This document shows, piece by piece, positions 1 through 11,599 of a stretch of DNA of 64,000 nucleotides (positions are counted from its first letter, which is position 1; every line of letters starts with the position of its first letter). The stretch lies in NCBI GenBank assembly GCA_000310025.1, contig FN649745.1, positions 183,690-247,689 on the forward strand, read 5' to 3'. The DNA is from Ectocarpus siliculosus. Taxonomy: Eukaryota; Sar; Phaeophyceae; Ectocarpales; Ectocarpaceae. Made by a program: the position numbers and the translations under genes. Under the pieces are notes generated by a model, which was not told where the DNA came from, did not search any database, and saw only the letters and a list, made by a program, of their open reading frames with translations.

Positions 1-1089
1 GGGGGTTTTTTGGAGACCCTTGGGCACAAATCCCCCCCCTTTTCCCCCCCATTTTCTAAACCCGTTTTTTTGGAAGGTTTTTTACCCCTTTAAAACAAAA
101 AAAGGTTTTTGGCCTTTGGGAAAATGGGGTTTTGGAAAAGTCCCCCCCCCCCCCCCCCCCCCCCCCCATCGGACGTCACACACACGTCGTCGTGGGAAAC
201 GAGGCGGGTGTGTATTGTTGCACCACCTTTTCAAGACGAAGACCCTCAACACTCGCCTCTTGAGCGTTCTTTTACAACCCCTCTAAACGCTCGTGCTGCA
301 TGGTGTAACGTTCACGACACAGGTCAGCCTGACAGCTGACAACATCATGGAGCTGGTTTCAACGTGCATGGTGGTGCTGGAGGCGCCGTTCCCGACGGGT
401 AAGCACGACAAGTAGCATGGCGAGCACTTGGCGTATATAGACGAGCACCATGCCATTTTGTTCAAAGTAGTCATTCTGAGTGGAAACTGACTGGAGGTTG
501 AACCTTAAGGCGATCGTGCGAGAGGCAGAGCAGAGACCGTGCTGCGGTGTTGTCCGTCTGCCGCCCGTCAGCAGCACCATATACATTGTAGGTGCGGCAG
601 AAGCGTTCCGGACTTGTAGCCTGTGACAGCTGGTGACTTTGTTTGTCTGCTAGCACAAAGCATCGTTTTGTGGCTGTTTGCGTGTGTCAGCAAAACGTAT
701 CGCGTGCGCGAGGAGCCAAGGTTGAACATTAAATGGACATTAAATCGGTTCATTCATCTCTCTTGGGAGTTGATTGGCTCGGGCGGATCACAGCCGACGT
801 GATAGTTGCGCTCGATTTTTTTAACGTCTCACACGTTGGGCGTCAATCGTCGCTCGCAGCCAGGCTCAAACCAGCTATGTATTGCTGCTTGCCCGGACGG
901 ATGGTCGGGTTTTACACGCGCTTGTACCGTCGACGCCAGTATGACGTACGAAGCTGATGGAATAATGCGTAGGTTTTTCCCAAGTTCTTGGCTCTCACGT
1001 CTGCTCACGCCAGCAACAGAGAAATGTGGCCGCGTTCGCGATGCTGGGATCAGCAGCGTTGTGCTTGTAACTGTCCCAACCGCGTCTAA
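1..1089. other. Contig end, homopolymer-rich, no gene seen
   Basis: The first 170 bases are dominated by runs of G, T, A and a C run of 28 bases (140-167), which looks like low-quality contig-end sequence. From 170 to 1089 I see no convincing exon on either strand. The missing 5' exons of the C2CD5-like gene may lie here or off the contig. Confidence 0.5.
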
Positions 1090-3842
1090 TTGATGATCCG
1101 ATCGCCCTCACCCAAACCTCCCCTGGTTATGCCCTTCCCACGCGCTCGTGCTGCGGCGCGGTTGACATCTGTGCATACGTGCTACACCGAAGCGAGCGCC
1201 ATCTCTCGGCAGGCCTCGAGCGCCCAAAAAGGCAGCGGAATTGCTGCTTTTTCTACGGCCAACAACGCCACGTCGAATCCCCACGCTAGCTCTGCGGACA
1301 ACGCCTTCGCGCACTCTGCCCTGCTGGCCGTGATGCGCGACCCGGCGCCCTCCGTGCTGCCTCGAGCCGTGTCCGAGTACATGATCGGGAGTATGGCCGA
1401 TTTTTCGGCGTCGGCGGGTGCTGCTCCCACCGCCACCACTGCTCTCGCTCCCGGTGGTGGTGTTAGTGTTAGCGGCGACGACCTTGCGGCGTCGCCGTCG
1501 CCGTTGCCGAAGGCGGCGCCGGCGGGCGGTGAGGCCGCGGCGTGCCCCGCTGGCGAAGCTTCTGCTACGTCGCCCGTTCCTGCCGCCGCTGCCGCTACGG
1601 CGGCAACACCGGCGACCTCACGGGGAGGCAGCGGCCGGCAGGGAGGGGGCGCTGGCCAACTCTCAACGAGTACGTCGGCACCCTCTGGCGCCACCACCGC
1701 GCACCCCGCCCCGCCTATCACCGACACCCCGCCGCCGGAGCGGCTCACGGCAGCGGCAACGGCGACGGCGGCATCGCCTCGACCGTCGTCTTCTACCGGT
1801 GCGGCTTTGTGGAAGGTGCACCCGCCATTAACGGCGGCAGCGGCGGTGGCGGCCGGACCTCCACCACCGTCCCAGCTGCCGACGCTTCGGTCCTTAACCG
1901 TCTCCCCGGAGGCGTCCAGGTCGCACAGCTTCTCGGCCAGCGAGCTCGGCGGCGGCGGCGGCGGCGGCGGCACGCGTGAAGGGAGCGGCGAGATGGCTCA
2001 CGGCGGGGTCGGCGACGGCGGTACCACCGGCAGCGGCGGAAGCAGCGGCGGGGTCGGGGGGACCGGCAGCCGGTCGACCCAGTCGCCCTCGAGAGCCCGC
2101 CTGGTCCCGGTGATGCGGGGCTGGTCGGCCGGAGGGGTGGGCGGCGGCGGGCCACTACTGAGGGGCAGCTCTAGGGGCGGCCACGGCGCTGGCGAAGGTG
2201 GCAGCATGGGATCATTGGGCTGGGGTGGCGTTGGCGGAAGCGCGTTTAACTCCGCCTGGTCCCCGTCGGTGACGATGAGCACGGGGATAAGCAGGGGCCG
2301 GCTCGCGACGTCGGCAAGGTTGGGGGTGGGGGACCCCGGGCAAACGGGCGGTGCTGCTTCTGCCGCCCGCCCTCTGGCCTTCAAGCAAGAGGAAATAATG
2401 GTGAGAAAGAAGCCTGGGGAAGGGGGGGGGGGGCTCACTGCGTTTGTTTCGTGCCTTCTTTCACGTCGTTCGGATGATCTCTTAAAGACGATTTCTTGTC
2501 GAATATTTACGTGGAGAGGGTCCGGGGTGGAGGTGGGGCATTGAGCGCTTTGAAGCAGGAAGTGTTGATGGTATTGAGGGGCGACAGCAGTGTCGGGGGT
2601 GGAGTAGACAAGGTTGTTCGCACCCCCCCCCCAAAAGGGTTTCATGTCACGCAGGAGGGACTACATACAATAGGCGCGTCTCATTCTTTCAGCCATCGAT
2701 TCGATGCCCCAATGCCGTACGCGTCATCTGTCAATGCAGCATTTTTGGCCATTTTGTCTGTTTTTATCCTTATCCTGCGGTTAGGTGGAGATGACACCGC
2801 TCGGACGAATACCCGGCGCCCGCGTGATCCGCTACTTGGGGAGCGTGAGCCTGCACTTTATCAAGGAAAGCTGGGCGGCATCCCGGGGGGGGGAGGTGGC
2901 GTCCTTCTTCCACGAGTTCGTCATGGAGGTAGAAAATGCAGCATCATATCTGTTGCCACTGCTGCTGCTGCTGCTGCTGCTACTGCTTCTGTTGTTGTTG
3001 CTGTGGCTATGTTGTTGCTGTTGTTGTTATTGTCGTTGCTATCGCCTCGATTCTTGAAAATGGGTTTGTTTCAAGTCAACGGTGTTCCGTACCGCGCCAT
3101 GCCGCTGAGATGTTGCTCATGTGTGCGTGTTTTTGTGTACCATCTCCTCCTCCTCCTCCACTTTCTCAAGCAGGTCTTCTATCCGCACCTTGTTGTACCA
3201 CACAACGTCCTACAGCTGTACATGGGTTTGTTTCTTCTCTTCTTGCTGTTGCTGCCCCCACCCTGCCTGTTGTGTGTTCAGGTACACGCTGTCCTACGCG
3301 CCAACGTGGCGGCTCTAGGGGGCAACGCTCTGCTGTCCTACAGGCTCCTGCCGCAGGAGTCTGGGGGCAAGGTCTACAAGAATCAGGTGTGCATTTGGAA
3401 TAAGGATTGTCGTAACCCAGTTGGTCGCTGCTTCAGTGAGATATACGGCGGTGTCGTCCTTGACAATAGCACATGTCCAAATCTAGCGGTGGATTATCGA
3501 GTGGGGCATGAATGAATGTGGACCTGTTGACAAGTCCACATTCAATTGCCCCGCTCCACAAGTCCACATCCATGTTCATGCCCCGCTCGATAATTCATCG
3601 CTAGAAATGGTTTGGCGTTTCAAACAACATGCTCGAATAAGGAGCCATCTGGGCGATAAATGGCACGCGATGTGACGGCAAGATATGCATGCAAGCGCCG
3701 ACTTCGTTGCACGCGGTCCAGGTGTACAACATGATCAGCGTGAGGGGGGACGCGGTGGTGGTCGAGTACGACCGCCCGGCTATGGACGCGTCACTCGCGA
3801 ACGACCCCAGGAAGTCCCAGGTGCAAGAGGTGTCACGATTGC

Positions 3843-3873
<31 letters not shown>

Positions 3874-4549
3874 GCTGTTGCTGCTGTTGCTGCTGCTGTT
3901 GGTTGTTGTTGAAGGTGTTGTCGCCGGATGCCACTGGTGTGTCATTGTTGTCGTTGTCGTGGTTGTTGCTGTTGCCGCTGTTGCTGCTGTCACGAGTACC
4001 CCGTGTGTTGGACGAACAAGGCGAGAGCTAACATGCCTATCACCCCCCATCCCCCGTGTCTGGACTGGCTTCCGCGAAACAACCGTTTTTGTTAGATTTC
4101 GACGAAAGTGCGAAACAAGGTCGAAACAATAAAGAAAGAATATTGCATCAACGACACTCACTCCAACGAACATAAAGAGCATACTTCTATACATGTGAGT
4201 GAAAGGTTCGCAATATTCAACCTTGACATATGCATCGTGATAAAAACAAGAAGACGCGAGTGCACTTGTCTCAAGGAAGACGAAACCGACCGATCTTCGT
4301 CTTGACTCCTCCCCTGCCAAAAAAACAAAACAGGCGACGTACGTGAAAATGGAAGGGCTACCAGAGGATGGCGTCACGAGTCCCGTCAGAGGCGTTCTCG
4401 GGGCGGGGTCTGCAGGTTCGGTCGCAGCGGCGCCAGCGGTGGCGGACGTAGCAACGCCTGCCGTGTCGAGAACGACCAGCGCCTCTCACGCCGCTCCATA
4501 CCGAGACGGGAGCAGCGCGTCGAGGGAAATGAGCGGAGGGTCCGCGTAG
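1090..4549 (+). CDS. C2CD5-like protein, C-terminal part (5' end unresolved)
   Basis: Proposed exons are 1090-2400, 2785-2928, 3282-3386, 3722-3820 and 4334-4549; all internal junctions are GT-AG and phase 0. The first exon is low-complexity Ala/Gly/Ser/Thr/Pro sequence. Exons 2-4 carry the recognisable part: [18 protein letters not shown], then [10 protein letters not shown], then [13 protein letters not shown] and [13 protein letters not shown]. This series matches the conserved C-terminal region of C2 domain-containing protein 5 (C2CD5/CDP138), a membrane-trafficking protein studied in insulin-stimulated glucose transporter delivery. The N-terminal C2 domain is not visible, so the gene starts further upstream or off the contig, and position 1090 is only the first in-frame ATG. 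The last exon encodes an unconserved Ala/Ser-rich tail and ends at a TAG. Family assignment is good; the start is unknown. Confidence 0.72.
2956..3030 (+). repeat. CTG/TTG microsatellite in intron
   Basis: A mixed (CTG)n/(TTG)n tract directly downstream of a donor site in the C2CD5-like gene. It opens false reading frames of Leu/Cys/Val runs in all frames. Confidence 0.85.
3479..3608. repeat. Fold-back (hairpin) element in intron
   Basis: The left arm (3481-3523) runs from CTAGCGGTGGATTATCGAG through GGGGCATGAA to ATGTGGAC. The right arm (3561-3606) is its near-complete reverse complement, from GTCCACAT through TTCATGCCCC to the CTCGATAATTCATCGCTAG end. The arms of about 43-46 nt flank a spacer of about 37 nt that contains a further GTCCACA copy. 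The unit sits inside an intron and has the shape of a MITE or fold-back element. No target-site duplication is obvious. Confidence 0.7.
3841..3912 (+). repeat. TTG/CTG microsatellite in intron
   Basis: A (TTG)n tract grading into (CTG)n, with a second related tract at about 3940-3990, in the last intron of the C2CD5-like gene. Antisense translation gives an Asn run, so the long antisense frame here is not a gene. Confidence 0.85.
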
Positions 4550-6970
4550 TAGGTTGACGTTCTACTTCTAGAAGTATTGGGCTTGCAGATACGCGGGGCT
4601 GGTGCACGCGGGCGTCGCCAAAAGTTCGTTTGCTAGCCTCACTCAAGTGTGTTTTTTTGCCGTTGACCGCAGAGTATGTGTTCTAGACTCAGAGTCCGTA
4701 GGTCCTTCATCGCCAACGTCCGAACGCTCTCAGCGTCCCTCGCGGATTGTACGGGGCCTAAGCGATCATACTGTAAATCAGTAGTTAGTTTACTGATTTG
4801 AGACCCGGTTGATATTCGGATCTTACAGGGTTTTCGAACGTTTTGTCGGTACGACTTCCAGTAGGTAAGACTCAGGAAAATGCCGCGAGGGTGTCGTGTG
4901 TCACGGCCGTGGTCTTCTTCAGCGTGTTCTGCAGCGCTAGACACAAAAGCATGTACTTTCGAAACACCCCGAGCACTTCCGCAACTCAATGAAACCACTA
5001 TTAGCGCCGTAGGCTGGTCTCTCAGGCTATTCTGCTCCGTAGGAGCCCGCGAGTCACGGGAGATCACCGCGTTGCGTGTAATTCCGTCGTGGTAGTTGTC
5101 GGCGTCTTACTGTAGCTGCGATCACAAGATATCACCGCATACATGAAGGTTTGCGTTGTGTTTCCGTCAAGCAATCGTCGCCGTCGTCGTATTGGTCGCG
5201 ATTGCGCATGAATTCCGAATTCCCGATGTCGTTGCTCCGCAGCTTGGACCGGTGTGTGCGTGCGTGCTTGGGGGATTTGATCTGGGTGGACCTCGCAAGA
5301 TATACCACTCGGGCGCACTTGTGACTATTCCTTTTCGTGCACAGGTCCCCGTTCTGTCTTCAGTTGGTGTTGGGACATCCGAGGATCACGCTGTGTCCCA
5401 CATACCCCTCCTCCCGGCGACCTCGGTGTCTTTATGTTAGTTCGTGAAGCAGCACAAGAACGAGATCCAAATCGCAACATCGACTAGATGGCACCGTACT
5501 TTAGGGGCGTTTTATACAGAGTCGCTATTTTTTCTTCCAAATTTCCAAATCCGTAGAGACCGTCGAACCTCGATTTGCGGCCGAGGGAAACAATTGGAAA
5601 TTTGGAAATTTGGAAATTTGGAAAAAAATTGGAAACTACGTGGCAACGAAAATATGGAACGAGTTCGTTCCAAATTGGAAATCTGGAGAGTCGGAAATTG
5701 GAGATTTGGAAACAAAATCGTTGTGTATAAACCGGCCCTTGGTATTACTTGAGATCCCGCCTTCGTATAGGGCTATTCAACGGAACCAAGTACCCTGCAC
5801 TACCACGAAACTCGACACATGTTCCCCACAATACTCGTACACGTATGCTATACGCAAGAAATCCCGGAACCTCCCGTCTAACAAAAGTCCGATACAAATC
5901 ACAACACTAGAAAGTAGCCATTAATCGTAAACCCACCTGAGGCTCAAGGTTTACGGCTGCCGGTAGGTAGTCTATACGGCAAGCGCAGCCACGGCCGTGT
6001 TCACCAGCAACATCACACAATCTGCCTCTATCGCAGGAGCCTTTTCGGACATGCTCTCGAATCACTGCTTGTCACCTAAAATCCTCCCTGTCTAACAAAA
6101 AGGTGAGCACTCCATTTGATGTGCCTCAAGGACGGTCAAGGATGATGGATGCCTTCAATTGCAAGCCCACCCGTGAGTCACAGCGTTGGCAAGGATAGAA
6201 GTTAGTCACCAAACGAACCCGAAAATCCGTCTATCAATAGCACGAAACGTAATCTCACGGGACAAGGGTTGTGAACCCATGAACACGTTTTATCTTTGCA
6301 CGGCGTACACTAATGATCATGACTACCGTCGTACACTACAAAGACGGGATGGAGCAAGTCAAGAAAAGGGGGGGGGGGGGCTGAAGACAGGAACGCAGGC
6401 AGGAAGGCGGGCCCGGGCATACTTTCGCTCTCAACCTTGCACGTTCTCCAAAAACTCTGCTGGTTGGGTGCACATCAGTTGTAAGACTTCTCTCATCGAG
6501 GTGTCTCGAGTTCGCCCGCTCACTTTCTCCCCGCCAGCCCCGCGCCCACTCCCTTCTCAGATCCCCCATCCCCTTTCTGATGTGTATCTCGCCTGCCTAT
6601 TTCTGCAAAAAGGAGCTAAGCCGCACACCAAAAACCTAATTCAGAGGGAAACGAACCCGCGCCCGACTGTTGTCTATAACTCAGGCACTGATTTTCCGTC
6701 TTTCCGGTTTGGTGGGATGCTGCGACGAACTGAAATCCTAAGCACCATCTGCAAAAAACTAGCCGCGAGCCTGCTGTTCTCGCTACGCTGCCATAGCACA
6801 AAAGCACTAACCCCGGCACAGACCACAACAACAGCCGGGAGTCTGCCGTTCTCGCTCTCGTCATAGCACTAACCCAAACGCCAACAACGAGCGTGTGATG
6901 CACGTTCTGCAAGCAGGGCTGGGTCCCACTCAACCGGACGCCCCCAATTTCACGGTCTCATGCTACACAC
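4550..6970. other. Intergenic, no gene seen apart from one short repeat
   Basis: This lies between the 3' end of the C2CD5-like gene (+) and the 3' end of the USP22-like gene (-). I see no conserved protein signal. It holds the short inverted-repeat element at 5502-5740 and a G run at about 6369. Confidence 0.5.
5502..5740 (+). mobile_element. Short non-autonomous repeat, copy 1 (TTTCCAAAT-rich, TIR-bounded)
   Basis: About 239 bp bounded by imperfect inverted ends, AGGGGCGTTTTATACA at the left and TGTATAAACCGGCCCTT at the right. The interior is built from repeats of GGAAATTTGGAAATTT and contains AACGAGTTCGTTCCAAATT. A second diverged copy in the opposite orientation lies at 39147-39377. Size, inverted ends, lack of coding capacity and two copies suggest a MITE-like family. 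The exact ends and target duplication are unclear. Confidence 0.7.
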
Positions 6971-9900
6971 CTAAGGTACCGACAAACGCCTCTTTCCGTT
7001 TGTGGCCGCCGCCGGTGGCGTCGGCCTCCAGGCCGCGTCGGCGCCCCTCTGGAAGTAGAAGAGGATGTAGGCCTCGCTGGACAGGACCTCCTCCTCTTCC
7101 ACCTCATGCACCCACGTGTCGTCGAACCGGAACCAGCGGCCGATCTCCTTCACGAACGCCGTGTAGTGCCCCTGCGCCATGCCGCCCGAGTGGTTCACCA
7201 CCGCAAGGAGGTCGTAGGGCAGGGACGGCGCCGGCACGTCGCCCGAAAGCTCAGCCTTTGCGCCGGCCGCGGCCGGGGTGGCGGGGGGGGCGCCCTTTGC
7301 TGTCCCGGTATCCAGAGGAGGTGAAGAGGACGGGGATGCTCCGGAAGTCACCCCTCCCGCGCTCGACGAGGCCGCAGCTGCCGGCCAGCCGGTGAGGTAC
7401 TTGCCCATGTCCAAGCCTCTAGCTGGGAAGCTCACGAAGTCCTGAGGGGAAGAAGGAAGGCATGGCATCGGGGGCGCTGAGCGGCGCGACAGAGGGGAGC
7501 CAGCGACAAAGGGACCTGGGTTTTTTGCATCTACACTACGACGGTACACGATCCAAGTCCCCGCCGAGACATGTCCCCCCTTGCAGAGGGAACGGTCAAA
7601 CTCTGCACGCCACAAAAATGGAATCATCGTGTGTCCTCTCAAGGGTGCCTATCACCTCCCGATCCTCCTCATCACGCCTCCTCATTCACACGGGCATGTT
7701 TCTGAGACCTGTTTGCGTTTTGGCCTCTAGTCTGCCCGTCAACATGAGGTACCACTCGCACACGGATCAGGCAACTCGCCACCCTCAACTCACGTCAATC
7801 TTTCTGTCGGCCATGGCGTCAAAGCGCTTTAGGTGCAGGACGAGCACCCGAGGGAGCGAGCAGAACGACATCTGCTTGGTCTTGCACACGGACGCGGCCG
7901 AGCACGAGTCGCACGCCATGCGCACGGTTAAGCTCTCCCTCGCCGCGAACCTCGCGAAGCAGTCGGTGATGCTCCGGGTCGGTCCCGTCGCAACACTCCT
8001 GCTCTTGCTGCCGCCGCGCCTCCCCCCGCCCGCCCTCCTGGGAGAGGGCGATGCCCTTCTCTTCTCCTCCTTGGCGGCAGCGGCGGCCGGTTGCTGCTGG
8101 TTCCGGGTCGGCGACGCCCTTCCTTCCCCTGCGTCTAGCGCGGGGGCGGCGGCGGCGGCGCTCGAGAAGCGACCGCTTCCGTCGTCAGAGAAAGTCGCGG
8201 ACGCCGGGGATACGCGGCCGGTGCTCGGCGTCGTTGCCTGCGACGCCTCGCTCGGCGGCGGGTCGTTATCCTTGCAGCTGCCGCCGCCGGCGCAACTCCC
8301 TGCCGGGCTGCTCCTTCCCGACGATGGGTCGACTTGTTGTTGCCGAGGCTGTGCCGAGCTAGAAGTAGGGGTGGCGGGACGTAGTGCGCTGGCCGGCGGT
8401 GCCTGCGCCCCTTGTACCGACGGGGGTAGCGACGATGACGCGGAGGAGGACAGAGACGACAAGGAAGACAAAGAGGCGGAGGAAGGGGAGGTGGCCGTCA
8501 CCCCGGCACTACCGCTATTGGGCATCTCGGTCGCGGAGGCGACATCGTCGGCAACCCCTAAAATCGCCGCCGCCTTCGCCGGCACCCCGCCACCGTTCTC
8601 CGTTCGCGCCGTTGAGCTAGGCACAGAACATCCCGCTACCCCGTTTTCCTGCATGCGTCCCTGCGTCTGCCCCGCCTCTTGCTTCTTCTCCTGCTCCAGC
8701 TTCTCCTGCTCCAGCTTCTCCCTCTCCTCTTGTTGTTGCTGCTGCTGACGCCTCTCATGTTCACCGGGGCGTACCGGCAGCGACACCTCGAGGAAACGCT
8801 CATATGTGCACGAAACATGCCCGCAAGCGGTGCACACGACGTCCGAACGAGTAACCCCGGCGAAAACCTCCTGGACGAATCCAGCCAGGTTTAGGTCCTC
8901 CAGACACTGGCCGTTCAACATACTCCCATTCTTGGCAGTGCCATTGCCAACCTTAGCTCTTGCCGCCGCCCCTTCCTCTTCTTCCCCTCCCCATCGGTCT
9001 TCTGTCCACACCGTTTCGCCGTCGTTATAGCCGCCCCGTCCGGCTGTAGTCGCGCGAGGCAGAGCGTTTCTGTTTGACGGAAAGGATGACGAAGACGCCG
9101 AAAAACCGTTCGCGTGCTCAGATTGCGCGAACATATCGCCACCGCTATCACCATTGGACTGCCATGCCGACGTAGCGGGATGCGGGGCACCGTTTTCTCC
9201 TTGCCAGCCTGTAGCAGAAGGGTGTCCCGGGGGTGCGCAACCCCTCTCGTGGCCGTCCCCGCTGTTGTGGCCTCCGGGTAATGGTGGCCGGCCCTCCCAC
9301 GCGGAAGCAGTAGCGGCAGCCGCCTCCGGCGCCACGCCGCTAGCGCTCCGGCTGCGTTTCCGGCTGTTCTTTGCCGTCTCGCCTTCACCCTTCCCTCCCC
9401 CGGCCGCCGCCTTCGCCGCGGCCTTTGCCGCTTTCGCCGCCGCTGCCGCCGACGGCGGCGGCTGCTGCGTCGCGCCACCGCTGCTCTTCCCGCCGCCGTT
9501 TTGCTTTCCTGCCTTCTTCGGCTGCTGCTGCTGCTTCTGCTGCTTCTTTGGTGGTTGAGACGGCAGCTGTCCCTTCGACTCTTGGGCCGTAGCAGCCGTC
9601 GCCGCCGCCGTCGCTGCCGCCGCAGCAGCCTCCTGCTTCTTCTGCTTCTGCTTGGCGCGCAGCTTGTGGGCCGCCAGCGTGCGCCGAAGCACCGGCGCGT
9701 TCGACTCGTCCCTGGCGGCGCGGTCCAGGTGTCCGTGGAGGCTGTCCAGCACGGCGATCAAGAACTCGTGCGCGTCCTGCTGCTCGTACCCGGCCAGAAA
9801 CTCCGACGCGCTCCACACGGCCTCGAGGAGCCGGTGGGGCACGTACGGCTCCGTGTCTCCGAGCGTAGCGGCGGCGGCTGCGAGAGCAAAAACAGGCGTT

Positions 9901-10838
9901 AAATGGAGAGGGGAGGGGGCAGACTGTGAGAGAGTGTCCATCAAAAGATATCCAGAAGCAGCCAACAGTGACGGACAAAATTTTATCCATACGACCGGTT
10001 TCCGAGAAACAATGGAACGCCTGGGACAGAGAACCCAGGGAGATGAGTTGGGTGACGTACTACTTCCGCGAGTGGAGACACAACCACGACTGTCTGACGG
10101 CGGGCTAGTGTCCTTGGTTCACCTTCTGTCGAGAACATGTCATGAAACAGCCGGGCAAGCTCGCACGCGATGCAGTACTCCCCGATTTTCTTGGCAATCG
10201 TCATCTTCTCCGAACCCCCACCATCCTTCCCCCCTCCCCCCGCACTGCCTCTGCCAGCTCCCGGATGATTATCAAACGACGCGTTGGAGTCGTACTGAAG
10301 GATCTGACTACGCAGCTTGGTGGTCTCCTTGCGGAGTTTCTCGCAGCGAGACGGCTCGTGGCCTTTCTCGGAGAAGAACGACTGCATCACAGAGATGTGG
10401 AGCACCGCCTGCGATTTTTATGTCGTCGTTTCGTTTCGCGGAAGGGTGCGAGGGCAGGGTGTGAATAGCAGGCACCCCGGTGAAATACAACAAGCGGGAC
10501 CCCGTGTCGGGGGTGGGGGTGAGGGAAGAGCTGCAACCAGCGTGTGCTAAACAAACATTCATTGGACGCAAAATAACGTCCGCAATCCCCTCATCAGTAC
10601 ACGAGTATGGCCATGGAATATGCGATGTTGTACCCGAGGTCACGGCCATCCACAACCAAACCCCCTTCTCCCCCGGGACGATCAAGCGCAAGACCAAAAC
10701 CGACAACGCACCTGCAGCACAGAGCTCATGAAGCAAGTGTTCCCGAGGTTGAACATACCCCTTACACCGGCAGCGACCAGTCGGCTTCTCGCCGGCGACA
10801 GCAGCACCGGCGGCGGCGACGCCCGCTCCTTCCCGGCC

Positions 10839-10886
<48 letters not shown>

Positions 10887-11599
10887 GTGGGCTTACCTCC
10901 TGCCACCCGGTAAAACCCGTCCCCGCGCGCGCGCCGGCGCCGGCGCCCGCGGACGCAGGCATCCCCGTCCCTGGCGCTACCGCCGCCGGCCCCCCAGCCG
11001 CCGCCGTTGTCCCACTCCGTGTGCAGGCCGAAGCTGTCGTCGACGCGGGACACGGCGGTGTCGAACTCCACGTCGTAGACGTAGTCGCAGCACCGCGCGC
11101 AGAAGATCTCGGCGCGCTCGCGGCTGGCGGCGAAGCAGTGGCCGTCCCCCGGCTGGGTGAGGCAGTGGCGGAGCATGTGGCGGCGGGGGGGGGACCCGCA
11201 GGCGGTGTAGCCGCACTCTAGGCAGGTGAGGACGTCGTCGGGCTCGTGCAGGGTGTGCTCGTCGCACTCGTGGCACTGCCATCATGGGGTCGTCCGGAGG
11301 GGATGGGAGAGGGGCGCGAGAAAGAAAGGTGTGCACGAGCAAGGAAGAAAAGGAAGGGGAGCACGTCAGAGGACGTCCTGGCGGCGGTGTGCTCTCCGTG
11401 CCAAACGACTGACAAATGGACCGCCCCGGACAACATATTTGTACAAGCACAAACGAGGACACCGTGAGCAGCACGAAACCTAGACTGCTGCGCTACCAGC
11501 AACCGTGCTCCAAGTCCTTACGCTACCCTTCAGCCAGCCTATCGTACGGCGCTTCGTGCTCACCATAGAGGCCGGGTGCCCCATACCGTCCCCATCCAT
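6971..11599 (-). CDS. Ubiquitin carboxyl-terminal hydrolase, USP22/Ubp8 type
   Basis: Proposed exons, 5' to 3', are 11599-11564, 11275-10712, 10408-10123, 9877-7794 and 7441-6971. The junctions keep frame and give about 1146 residues. Exons 1-2 encode a UBP-type zinc finger ([24 protein letters not shown]). The Cys box is [18 protein letters not shown] and the QQDAHEFL box follows in exon 4. The His box is [14 protein letters not shown], followed by [10 protein letters not shown] and AYILFYFQ. A zinc finger plus this catalytic layout is that of USP22/27/51 and yeast Ubp8, the SAGA-complex protease that removes ubiquitin from histone H2B. The protein is about twice the usual length because several hundred residues of Ala/Ser/Gln/Pro low-complexity sequence sit between QQDAHEFL and the next catalytic blocks, and a poly-Gln run follows the zinc finger. 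Exon 1 (12 residues, start [12 protein letters not shown]) is the least certain part. Confidence 0.88.
10846..10885 (-). repeat. CAG repeat encoding poly-Gln in the USP22-like protein
   Basis: About 13 uninterrupted CTG units on the plus strand read as about 15 consecutive Gln on the coding strand, between the zinc finger and the Cys box. It is in frame and inside a coding exon. Confidence 0.9.

Noticed and set aside
1182-1973. 263-residue minus-strand open frame
   Set aside because: It mirrors the low-complexity exon of the C2CD5-like gene.
2785-3515. Frames with Leu/Cys/Val runs
   Set aside because: Translation of CTG/TTG microsatellite sequence in an intron. Only 2785-2928 and 3282-3386 are exons.
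3601-4377. 258-residue minus-strand open frame with an Asn run
   Set aside because: It is antisense to introns and microsatellites of the C2CD5-like gene.
6186-6866. 226-residue plus-strand open frame
   Set aside because: No domain, codon bias or splice context supports it, and it crosses a G run.
7462-8748. 428-residue plus-strand open frame
   Set aside because: It is antisense to the USP22-like coding exons and introns. Its length comes from GC-rich low-complexity sequence.
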